A DNA stretch of 64,000 bases, taken from contig NC_053414.1 in assembly GCF_016859285.1 (NCBI RefSeq), positions 24,519,517 to 24,583,516 on the forward strand. The letters run 5' to 3'. A model generated the notes under the pieces. The model had not been told where the DNA came from. It saw nothing but the letters and a program-made list of their open reading frames with translations, and ran no database searches. Origin of the DNA: Xiphias gladius. Lineage: Eukaryota > Chordata > Actinopteri > Istiophoriformes > Xiphiidae. How positions within the stretch are numbered: the stretch's first letter is position 1; the number at the start of each line of letters is the position of its first letter. Position numbers and translations under genes: made by a program. This document shows, one piece after another, positions 24,324 to 36,113 of the stretch.

Positions 24324-27300
24324 TCAACATGAAGAGTCCTGGAAAAGAAAAAAAAAAATGAAGTAAGCAAAAGCCAGGGTTTGTATTGTAGCTTCAGACA
24401 AGACTGCCACTCTAAAGACGAGCCAGAGAGCATCAAAAACTGACCTGACTTGTGAGTCTTCGAGTGGGGGTTCGTTTCTGCTCATGGATGGACTGGAGGC
24501 GAGTGATGAGAAACTTTTTATCTTCTCCCTCCTGAGCAGAGAGATGAAAAGAAGATGAACCAGATTCATCAAAAAGCAGGAAATAACAACAGGATAATAT
24601 TCTTTTCACTTAAAAACATTTCAGTCTGTTTTATAGTTATCTTTATATTTAGATAGACTGAGAAACACATTTCTAAATAGTGTGGGCGCTGTCTTACATT
24701 TTCTATTTGCTCCTGTAGTAAACTGATGATCTTTCTTTGACCGTCCACCACCTGACTGTGGAAGTAGATGACTATCCTGATGGAAAGAAAAGACAGAGTG
24801 CATCAGATCAAACCATCCAGCGCTTGACTAGACAACACTGATCTCAATAATAATGCAGTTTGATAATCTATAAAACCCACACTGACTCTGGGAAACCTTG
24901 CTGCAGCTGTGCTTGGGTCTGTTTGTGTGTGTGTGTGTGTTTGTCCGTGCACTCACAGAAAGATGCCTGCTCCCACAAACAGGAAAAGAGGGTTTTCCAC
25001 CAGGTAGCGGTGAGCCCAGGCCAGCACAGACAGGTTGGGATTATCCTTTTCCAGTTGTTCCACCCAGCGTTTCCCCGCCTGGAACATCGTTTTGAGCTCA
25101 CGGAACGGACCGCATGATGAGGAGGGCGTGATACTTAAGAGAAGACACATGTTGAGAGTGTACGTGTGAATCCTTCTGTTGTGAGGCCACAAAAAGAACC
25201 CTTTGCAGAACACACACACAGCGTTGCGCATTCAGTTGATCCACTGCAATTGAGGTGAATTACTCAATTCTGATTGGCTGTGTCAGATAAAGTTGTACAC
25301 CTCTAGTTATGATAAGCATCCTAACCATTGTTCTGAATCTGTATATAATCTGTATCTGAATAATCAGAGAATAATATTAAACTGCAGGTATATATAGCAA
25401 CTCTACGTTACCAGATAATTCCCACTAATGAAACTGGCTGGATTAAACCGACTACAAACAAAGCTTAAAAAATGGGTATCAAGCCTAAAGCACAGCTTTT
25501 TATCTGGGGCAGGGGGCCATGATATGAGTACGATAAAACACCTCACCGTGTATCATCACTTACATGGCAACAAGAAGCAACAAGTCTTTAGCTGTGTCCG
25601 AAATTACTCCCTATTTGCTATATACCGCACCCCATTTGTCATCCACCATTAAATATGATTTCAGACACAGCATTTTCGAAGGAAACTTTGACACTTAAAT
25701 GAGTAAACTATTTGCTTTTGGGGTATGTTTGTGTGTGTGTTCTGTTTAATACTATTACAGAGTCATATTTTCCACATCACAAAGGATTTAGGATGGGTTG
25801 AGAACAAGAAACACATAGCAGTACAGTCTCTACAATGCTAGATGTTGTGTGTGAGAGAGCATTTGTGTGTGTCCGAGTGTGCAATTATTACTCTTTTTGT
25901 AGGGATAAATATCTCATACCATCACATTATAGGTACTCACCTCCCAGTAGAGGAAAAAAACCTGGTCTAGCTGGTTCCCACAAGGCAAACTATTCAATTT
26001 CAGGGTTGAAATTTGGTTGAGGTTACTAAGTGATTAGACTCTCACTCAGAATCTGTTTTTTCACGCAGGGCTAATGTTGGTCTATACATGGCCTAAGGCT
26101 TAGTTTAAGGGTTGGAGTTAGGCTTTTAGGGGTTACAATTAAGAATGGGCTAAGTCCACAAAGAATTAATATAAGTCAATGCAATGTCCTTCGAAAGTGA
26201 CAAGGTCAACTGTGCGAGTACCTCCACATGGTGTATGTGACACACACGGAGGCACCAAGGAAGGAGGGGAAGCAGAGGAGAGTGATGAAGATGGTGGTCA
26301 TCTGGCTGACTCTGTATGGCTTTCTGGGAGCCTGACAGTTCATCATCACACTGCTCTGTGGGGAAACAAAAAACACAGGCCAAAGTCAGAGGTCATCACT
26401 TCCATCCCAACTGTCAGAAGTGTGAGAATGAGACAGAGAAATCTAACAAAACTAGAGGACAGCTGAGTTTAAGATTTTGATGTCAAACTATTGTTTCCAA
26501 GGTCCAGATTGAACTTTCAGCTCAAGACAGAAAGTCAAATGGCAAAAGAAGAGGCATTGGGCAGACATGAGATCAGAGATTTAACAATTATTACATAAAA
26601 AGATACGATATCATTCAACCAGTGTACACATATTACAGTGTGTAAAACAAATACTGTATGGTTATGATACTGACACATTCAATTTACAGAGAGTCTGCAA
26701 GGATGCAAACATACGGGTCAATGACAAAAATCTAAAGCTGTGTAGTAGGCAGGGACTTTCTACAGGCACATCCCTATAGAGGATAATTTCAACCACAATG
26801 TTAAAAAAAGAAGAGGGGAAATTAAAGGTGCTATATGTTTTCGCTACATAGCCTACATTAGCATTAACAGCTGTTTACCTACCAAGAGCTTCAGCCATTG
26901 TTGCATTTAAAAGGCAAGAGGATAGAATATCCCCTCTGTTCAGCACTACTTCTTAATCCTCTCATGGTGGACTGAGGGCAGACAGGAAGCTAGATTGTCT
27001 CACTACAACAAAGTGGTATTATGAGACGGGAGGGGCCGGGGCTAGCTGGTTAGCATGCTAACTTGAGAAGAAGAAAAGAAGTAATAGAAATAGAAGGAAA
27101 ACAAGAGTTAAGACTGGCGTTGCTTTCCACCACTGGAGACAGCTCGTGGTGAGTTAAGGAATGAAGTTTGATGCTGAACTCGCAACGTTTCTTCTAGAAC
27201 GGTGACTAAACAGCTGTTAATGCTAATGTTGGCTATGTAGCTATAGCAAAAACTTACATATAGCAACTTTAAAAGGATTGAAATTACAAAATTAACTGTC

Positions 27301-30300
27301 CATTTGATTGTTAAAATATTAACTGTAATTGTGTGCATGTCAATTTAAAACTTTCCATTTAAGTACCTTCTTAATGTAGAAGAGCAGCAAGAGTTTGAGA
27401 ATCTGCACTGCAGGCAGCAGAGGAGAGAAGAGAACACCCAACCTGAAATCACCAAGTTTATTGTCATTAACCAGAAACAATTTGACTGCATTTAACATGA
27501 TTGTGTGGAAATCTTAACAGTAAGTTTTGTACCAAGCTAAGGTCTGTCCATAGATGAGTTCAAGGACATTCCTGGCGATATCAAACACTGGTTTCCTCCT
27601 CCTCTTCAGCACCTTCATAGAAAACAACCTGAGAGCAGAAGAAATTAGATGGTTTAATACAATACAGTCAAGGAACAGAAAGAAATTGACAAAGAAAAAT
27701 AGCTACAGAGACTGTAGTGCAAGTTTCATAGTTCTATGTGTTATGAATTCAAATGTTGTTTAGAACTTGAGGAAAACTCAGCTACAAAAAAAACCCAAAT
27801 ACAAATGTGTCTTTTATTCAGTGGAAGAGAAATAATTACAGAAGGCTTATTGATGAATGACCCACCTCCAAAGGAACTCTCCTAACAAGGTGTCCAGTAG
27901 AGTGAAGATGAAGTCCATGAGTAGAAAGCGATAAAGCTCCTGGCCAACAAAACTCTCCCAGCACTAAAGGCAATATTGTCAAAACAGAGCACAAAGTCAG
28001 TCAGTAAATAAGTAACATCCTCTGCAACATAAATCATAAATCAAGATTAGAAAAATATTCCTCAACACAGCTGTGAGGAAAAAGGTGTCTGGTAGTGTGA
28101 AAGTGAAAATGTTATCTCGTCATTAGTATTACCGTAAGGTTATTATTTTTAAGGTCAGTAGCCACCCGACCCAGCCAGTGGTAACAGAGGACGCCAAGAA
28201 TGCTCACTTGTAACATCAAGTTCCTGGAAAACACAGACAGCAAACAACATGTTAACAACAAAATCTAACCGTTCTGCATCTTTTTACCCTCCAACATTAG
28301 TTCTGTGCTTGCAACATGCAGTTCTTCTGCTCATACCTGCCGATAGCGACATATGTCCGTAAAGAAGGTGACTCATAGTCCTCCATCCAGGCTGTGAGGT
28401 TGAACAGGCCGGGCAGCAGCAGGTTGATGAGTGACACCATCACAGGCAGGGCAAGCAGACTGGCCTCATTCAACAAGGGTTTCTGCATGGCGAGAGGGCT
28501 ACGAGAACTTTTCAGGAGGTTCTGTGGGGAGAGAATGAGAGCCAAAGACAGATAATTTGGAGAAAGCTCCGCCTGCAGCTAGATGACATGCTGTCATCGC
28601 CAAGCTGTCAGAAATCCCTTTTTACATTGAGTTTTGTTTTTCTGCTCCTTTTCACTGCTAGCAGCATTGCTCTGAGTTGGCATGTGTTTTTTAATACCAC
28701 CACCAGGAGTCGCCATCAAGTTGGAAATTTTCAAGTCCTACATAATGTATAGGGGCTTTTAAAATCAAGACAGTTAATGAAGCAAGAGATGTTTAGATGG
28801 TACTGTTTATAATACTGCAACCACGAAGCCAACCGGCAGTTTGTTCTGTGAGATGGAAAGCATCTGACAGAAAGTACTGTGGCCAGCAGGGGAACAAGAC
28901 CAAAGACCTCACCTGGTGCATGTAATTAGAGAAGAAGTAAATGCCGAGCACGCAGGCAGCGGTGCCCGCCATGCAGATAGCCCATGCTAGGGCATGAACC
29001 AACAGTCTCCACACCTTCTGGCACACAGTGTTTTTGACATGTCTATGGTTCACCTCTGCCAACAGCTCCTGGAGAGGGAGGAGGAAGGAGAGAGAGGTGA
29101 TGATGACAGCAGGAAGAAAAAGGGTGAGATATGTGGAGAGAGGAGGGAAATTGAGAGGGAGGGACAGGGAAGGAGAAGGAGAAGAATGCATTAGATCATC
29201 ACATTCCTGCCAATTATGTGACAGCTAAGAGAAAAAAGAGAGGGAGGATGTGTTTGTGTGTGTGTGTGTGTTTACACATGTACCTTGAGCTGGGTGCAGA
29301 TATTCTCAGACATGAGCCTGACAGAAGTTTTCTTGATGACCTTGAAGTCCCAGGAGCAGAAGACCTTCACGGCCAGGATACTGTGAGATTTGTCGATTCG
29401 GAAGCTCTGACCGAACGACTTTGACATGCTGTTGGGAAACCACATATCAACATTAATCAGAACATTCAACAGATTGGTTGGTACAAACAAACCTGAGGGA
29501 GGTAATTTTAATTTACAACCTGTTATGTTGGTATTTTCTGTGTTCAGAACTACATTTTCAGCTTCTCTCAAAAAACATTCTGTACCTGTACACTAGGATG
29601 ATACATGTAATGAAGAAGGCCACTCCTATGGTGAAAAAGTAAGCAAGCGGCATGTTGTAAGACAGATGCTTCGACACGCAGTCCAGCCTGGTTCCATTGG
29701 ACACAGAGATATTCTGCCCTCCACCATCATCCCTGCAGCTCCTATGCAGTGTGTAGTTACAGTAGTATCCATAGTACATCACGGAGTCTGAGAAATAGCC
29801 CTGAGACAAAAATAGATGGACAGAAAGTCTTTCATACAAAAAACTTACATTTGCTTCACAAGTGACATGTGGGTTGGGTTAAAACTTACAAGCTGAATAT
29901 CATTATATGCCTTGCTGGCACATTTTTAGACTTAAAGATCCCCTCGTGACATGTTTTAAGACATACAAAATGCCCTGTCTTTTTTGATATGGTTTTTCAA
30001 CAAAAAAGTTCAATTACCTACCTAATTATTTTAAAAATCTCCCTTACAACTACTTCTTCCCCTTCATAAAAAAATCCAAAACCTATGAATGTGCAAATAG
30101 TTTTAGTTTCAAAAGTTTAACTGCTGGAAAAATGACGTCTGTTACTTCACTGAAAAGTCCATTCTTGGTGTATGTGCACCGGAAGCTTCAAGTTTCCCCA
30201 ACACACTTGTCTAAGTTGCATGTTGGACCATGATTGGTTCCAAACTAGTTGTGATGTCACAAAATCCTGCTTGTACGTACACATCTTAAACTAAGATTTA

Positions 30301-33300
30301 AGGTGAGCACAAAGTAACTTTCAGCAAGATGAACGTGAATGATGAATCATTTTGCACAGTAATGTTGAAAACATCTACGTGAAGTAGCAATGAGAAAAAA
30401 CAAATTTTTGAATGGCAGGGGCCTTTAATTCCAGCAGTTTAAAGATGGCTTTGTTATTGGGATCTCATCTTATGGATCTAAAGCTTCTGACCACACAGCA
30501 AAGATGTGTTGTAATAACATGTCAGCACAGCACGCAACTTACCGCTCCGGTGAGGAGCTCCAGTCCAGTGAAGGAGCGTCTCGCAGCGGGCAGCACTGAA
30601 GGGTGCACTGTCTGAGGCAGCACTAAGAACATAGCCGTCACCAGGAACAGGAAGAGGTTGAAGAAGAGAAGGGTCTTAAGGAACAGGAAGTACGAGAGGA
30701 CTCCACTGCCGAAACGCCCGCTCACTCTCTTAAGCGCCACTTGCCACAGCTGGAGAGAGTGCATGAAGGACAGCCAGCTGTACCAACTCTGTCTCACGGC
30801 CTGGGAAGAGACAGTGTGTTAGAACAAGAGAGGCGGGGTCACTGTAATCTCACAATGACTTATCACTTTCATACTGCATTATAAAAGTGTTTATTTAAGA
30901 AAAAAGATACAGTGACTCTGAAACTACAAATGACTCACAACGCAGCAGTGACACCAGGCAAAGTGTGCGCGCTTGTTTCTTAGCTTTTGTGAGTCTGAAA
31001 TGTATGATTTACGTTCTCAGAGCCCTATGTGCTTGGGCAACAGAGTGATTACAATGCCGTGACAGACACACCTACGGAAAATACCCACTGACACCTAGTT
31101 ACAGCCTTAGAGAAGAATGTGTTGTGCTGCCATTTCATGTGTGTCTATGTTCCTGTGTCCCAGTTATTATTTAAGAGAACTCCTCAAACCTTTAGAATAC
31201 ATTTACACGCTTGCAATCTGGGATCAAGCAACATCACTACACTTCCTCTTCCTTAAAACCTACAAAGAAAGCCTTTTTACATGTCACAGCTGCAGCAAAG
31301 GAACGTACTCAAAACAGGTTAACCTATCATTAATTTTATGAGCTGCAGCTATGTTTTACATGATGTCACACTTCCGTGAATAAGGTCCCTTCAGGAGCAG
31401 TTGTTGCATTACACACTGATGAAGTGAATTCAGGCATAAACCACTGCCTGGCACATGTTTCCCCCACTAGATCTTTTTCCGTGACAAGCAAAGCGGTGTA
31501 AAACAGAAGCAGATGAACTAGGGGGAAGAACTCCCGATTTAACTTGCTGTCTGCTTGATACATGAAGGGGTTGCTGGAAATAAACACTGGTACAGTATCT
31601 AGATATGCCCTCAGAGGTCAACAGACTCAGTGTCTTCCTGTGGGAAAAAAAAGCACAGAAAGTAGAATATAGATAGATGTTGCTGGTGGGGTGACTCACA
31701 ATTATGATGTAATATTTGAGTCGACTGCAGCAGGGGATTTGACTGTCAGAGAGTGTGCGTTTCTCCTTTTGTAATGCTAACCTCCTGTAGACAGAGAAAC
31801 AAGGGGAATTCAGACTGATACAAAAAAACAAAAACACAATTAATCTGAAATATATATAATCAGAACAAAGAGTCCATGAACCTGAGTTCACTCTTCTCAG
31901 CCACACTGAGAGGTATTGCTCGGAGCATCCTGACTCTGTCGCTCACTGAAAGGTTCTGCAGGTTGTTCACCAACTGTTCCCTTTTAGTCACTGTAACACA
32001 CACAGAGTGACAAGTGAAATAACGTAACAAACTTATTTCAAACTTCCAACTTTTAGTGTCTGAACAGTCTAATTAGTGCAAGTAATTCTCCTCACCCTCT
32101 CCTGCACCTTCTGCGTCCGTACCGTCTGCCTCCATGCCGTAGCCGCGTATACTCGGTCTGGCAGAGCGAGATAAGTCTCGGATGGAAGGTCTGCTTTGCC
32201 TGCGTCTCCGAAGCTGCATGGTCCTGTTGTAGTACTGAGAGATGATGGCTCCCCTGCTGCGGCCTGACAGAGGGGGTGGATCACATTGGTCAGAGATGGG
32301 ATCGGCACCATCTAAAACCTCCAAGCTACTCTGTCTTTGAGTGCAACAAGAGGCTGAAGAATTCAGAACTGACAACGTTTAATTTAGTTCTGCAAACATG
32401 GATGCAGGATTTCTCATCTTTATCTCTATTCTTTCCATAGTTTTGAATGAAATAAACATCTCATGACAAAAAATGCCAGATCTGCATCAGCAGTAAATCA
32501 GAACGAGGGAGAGAGAGATGCAACAAGGGCCCCCCAGACTCGAACCAGGTGTGTTGTTGTTCATTATCCGTGTCTTAAATGGTTTTGCAGTTTAAACTTA
32601 CAGCATTGTTTGTTTATGTGGATGTGAACAGAAGGGAAGTAATGAAGGATAAACAGTTATCTTCCACTTATGTTTCTCATGTTGAAAGTCAAGCCAGCAA
32701 ATATATCATGTGGCACAGCTAAAGGAATCTGAAAACAGCTATTGAGATATCTTCACCAACATGCTGAAGCACCTGACCTGCCACAGATACCGACAGGAAG
32801 ATGACATAAATATAAACTGCTTCCCCATGAAACTCTGCTCAACTGAAACAAGTCTGTCTTCATCCTTTACAGCTCAACTTGTGCAGCCTGGCACCAGTGC
32901 CGTTGGGTAACTGGGTTAAATGGTTCCACTGAGGCAGCCAATGCTGTCACAGTAACTGACTTGGTTAAGTGTGGTACTATAAAGCACTTTCAACAAGAGG
33001 AACTATCTATGCACATTCAGTATTTCCTGTGTACGGAAACTTTATGTGGCCAACATGTACATTTTTCAGTAACAATGATAAATAGCCTCATTCTCAGTAG
33101 CCATAAATATTTCACTGGGCTTTGAATGGGTTTCAGAGGACCAGTGGTGGTAAAAGTTTTCTCAACCTGCAGATGAGCTTGAGATATTTAAGTGATGTTA
33201 ATATATTTCAATAACCAAACCATTCAGTCCTACAGCGCATGTATGCTTTCCTACCCTGACTGCTGCTGAGGCAAAAGGTTGTCTGAAAGGAGACTAAATG

Positions 33301-35601
33301 TCAAAATGATATTGAAACATCTTTAAAAACTCATTTAAAACATACAAACAAATTCTTTTGTCTGGTTTTCACTGATATGCTCAATAGATATTTAAATAAA
33401 CAACGGTTATACACTATATCATGTTTATATCTGTTTGTATTTATCGTCCTCTCTCTTCATCAGGGTTTTCACTTTGGGACTCACCGATGGTGCGACTGGG
33501 CATGGATGACAGGACTTTCATGGTGGCCGAGGACCAGCGTTCAACTGTGAGGGGGTCTGTGTGTCTTTCATCATCCTCGCATTCTTCCTCTCTTTGTCCC
33601 TGCCTCCTTTCCCTAAAGTCATGTCCAGGGCTGGACAGATGGGCCACATTGTCTGTGGAAGAAAACACACATTAAAAATATCACTACTGTTGAAAAAGAC
33701 AAACATCCATTATGATGATATGTTTTAACTCAGTATTTATTGAGTCTGACCAATGGTGCTTTCAGATGATATTTAGATACAAGACGTTTTTGATCAGTGA
33801 TGTAATATGGACATGATACCAAAAAGATTATTAAGCACTCACTGTTTATGTTACTCAGCTAAAAAATTTAAATCAGTTCATAAAATGTTGGACATTTAAG
33901 CCATATCACAGTATTACTTTAAACAAATTCCCACATCTCTTTTCTTATTTAGGGATAGGGTTTGATGGCATTTTATCAAATTGAAATCTAGTAGTGAATC
34001 CTCTTATCATATTTAAATCCTTTCTAATTCCGTACTGAATCTTATTAGGTTTACCTTTAAACACTTGCAAGTAACTAAAGGCTAAAATACTAAACCCAAA
34101 GATACCTTATCACCATCACCTTTTATTGGCTGACAAGGCAGAAACACAAACAGTGTGTAGTGTGTTATTAATTAGGAAGTGTTATTTTTAGAAAAAAAGG
34201 AAGTTGAGGAGAGATGAAAACGATTGCTAAGAGATTTGTTAGCGTTGGATCTCAGCTTAACGAATCTGGGTATTTTGCTGACCAGGACCCGGATCCAAAA
34301 TGGAACCAGCTATCGGAACCCACCGATCTTATATCTTGTACCAATGTTAGAATCACATAATACCCAGCTCTTGTATAAATTCAGCCCTCCAGAAGCAGAC
34401 ATGCATCCATTAGTGTTTTTCCACTGCATGGTACCAGCTCAACCTGAGTCTACTCGCTTTTGGTACCAGGTGTTTCTTTTTCCACTGCAGATATAGTACC
34501 CCCCTCAATGTATTAGCGATGCCGCATGAAACTGCCGGGGCGTCATCGTCACCACGACACACACAGGGACAGTGGAGGCCATTGAAGGGATGCTGTTCTT
34601 GATTCTCGGTATGTTTTGAATAATGTATTTTGAATATAGTATAGTATAATAACTAAATATTATTCATGCTACAGCTAGTAGAGTACAGTAATAATGCATA
34701 ATTGCATAATAATGCCGCTGTGATAGTGACGATTCTCTTTGACCAATCAGTAGTCTGTGTTTTCACATCATCTTTTGGTATCACCTCAGCTCGTTTGGAA
34801 CCTAGATGGATGTGATACCAAAAAAATGTTCCAGTTACCAGTTACTATCAACAACCTTTGCCATACGGAAAACAAAAAAGGTGAGTCGAGTCAAGTTGAG
34901 CCAGTACCATGTGGTAAAAAAGGCCCCTATGCGCTGTTTAACACACACAAGTACCTCGACCCTCCTCATCCAGTTCTCTCTGGAGCTCTTGCAGCTCATA
35001 GGCGTCAGACAGTCCTCCATTCTGACACTGCTCTGCTATGAGCTGGTTGAACGAGTCATGAACACCTTCCTCATCCAGTGGGCTCCTGACAGAAGAACAC
35101 ATGGACATGAGGACAGAAACAAAGACAGGAAAGAGGGTGGCTAGATTCAAAGAAACACTTCAATACAGATCCAGATTGCTCTAAGAACAGTTGTCCACTT
35201 ACAACACTACAGATAGAATACCTTCTGACTCAGTCACCACTAACCTCATGGGAGGAAACTGCAACCAAACAACCCAAGAAGAGCATATGAAGTTATTTTT
35301 AATTCATGTGTGAATAGTATAGCCAAGATTGCCTTCTGCGTGACATTCTTCCAGTGTTATCTAGATGTACCGTAAGTCAAAACCAACTGGACTGGCTGTT
35401 TTGTCTTACAGAAAGAAGAAGAAGAGAAAAAAAAAAAAACAAAAAACAAAAAACAAAAAACAGCAAGTCCAGTTCCCTTTGATTTAGCACTTTTACAAAG
35501 ATAGCGCAGGAAGAGTGCCATTACAGAAGCCAGTCAGTCCCGTACTGTTTTCAAATGGAAAAATTCCCTCTCCGTGGGCCAAACTGAATGCAACACACAC
35601 A

Positions 35602-35637
<36 letters not shown>

Positions 35638-36005
35638 TGTGTTCAACCAAACAAATATGAGTCTTTTTTATGAATACAATGGAGTGGAGGATTGACGTTG
35701 GTTACATGGTGAAAAAAGAAAAACATACATGAAAGCCCTGGGACAGTGTACATTATTTTGATCTGACCTTCCTACTTAGTGTCTAACAAGACATCAAAGA
35801 GCACAGCTAATTCTGTCGTCTCTGTGCCTTATTTTCCTTAAATTCTCATGGCCTTCATGTTAAGCAGCGCTATGTAAGCTGACAACTCATGACGGAAAAA
35901 CTAAACAGGTAACAGGAAAAACAGGAGAAACATGACCTGTCCCACTTACTCCAGCCCAGCTTCCAAGAGAGGGTGGTTCAGGTCAAACTTGACGTTTTGA
36001 GCCAT
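24324..36005 (-). CDS. tmc6: TMC6 (EVER1), transmembrane channel-like protein
   Basis: Twenty coding exons, in gene order: 35950-36005, 34955-35085, 33485-33652, 32096-32263, 31882-31990, 31700-31784, 30543-30800, 29586-29800, 29284-29428, 28913-29068, 28337-28521, 28133-28223, 27866-27963, 27533-27628, 27367-27442, 26222-26355, 24957-25133, 24698-24776, 24445-24531 and 24324-24338. They read 842 aa in phase (human TMC6 is 805). TMC6 identity rests on [52 protein letters not shown] and [12 protein letters not shown]. The TMC signature [13 protein letters not shown] is at 590-602. Many hydrophobic segments follow [13 protein letters not shown]. In mammals TMC6 and TMC8 form a membrane complex with CIB1 that restricts skin papillomaviruses. 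The last exon adds only four codons (DSSC). The gene is head-to-head with tmc8, as in human. Confidence 0.95.
26822..27272. mobile_element. MITE with long terminal inverted repeats
   Basis: The left end reads TTAAAGGTGCTATATG ... CTACATAGCCTACATTAGCA, then TTAACAGCTGTTT. The right end, reverse-complemented, reads TTAAAGTTGCTATATG ... CTACATAGCCAACATTAGCA, then TTAACAGCTGTTT. The inverted repeats are about 55-65 bp and flank a non-coding core of about 330 bp. It lies in a tmc6 intron and is a nonautonomous DNA transposon of unassigned superfamily. Confidence 0.8.
29932..30427. mobile_element. Putative MITE with short inverted ends
   Basis: The left end TTAAAGATCCCCTC and the right end, reverse-complemented, TTAAAGGCCCCTGCC are short imperfect inverted repeats around a non-coding core. 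Fish introns commonly hold elements with such ends. It lies in the tmc6 intron between the exons at 29586-29800 and 30543-30800. Confidence 0.5.
34413..34925. mobile_element. MITE with ~45 bp inverted repeats next to tmc6 exon 2
   Basis: The left end reads TTTTTCCACTGCATGGTACC, then AGCTCAACCTGAGTCTACTC. The right end, reverse-complemented, reads CTTTTTTACCACATGGTACT, then GGCTCAACTTGACTCGACTC. The core is non-coding. The right border is only about 28 bases from the 5' splice site of tmc6 exon 2, inside the intron. Confidence 0.75.
35591..35635. repeat. (CA)n microsatellite
   Basis: A CA run with two CG interruptions in tmc6 intron 1. Confidence 0.9.
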
Positions 36006-36071
36006 TCTTCTTCTCCTGACACTCTCGATCTGTCCGGCCGTCGCTCTCTTTGTCGACCAATTTTAGAGAGA

Positions 36072-36113
36072 TCACACCCTCTCCTGCTCAGACCTGCACG
36101 CCACTTCCACCAT
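36072..36113 (-). promoter_or_regulatory. Short upstream ORF in the tmc6 leader
   Basis: On the minus strand an ATG in strong context (CACCATGG) opens a 13-codon frame (MVEVACRSEQERV) that closes 66 bases before the tmc6 ATG. A pyrimidine-rich CTCTCTCAG immediately upstream (exon side starting at 36130) could be the acceptor of the leader exon. Confidence 0.3.
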
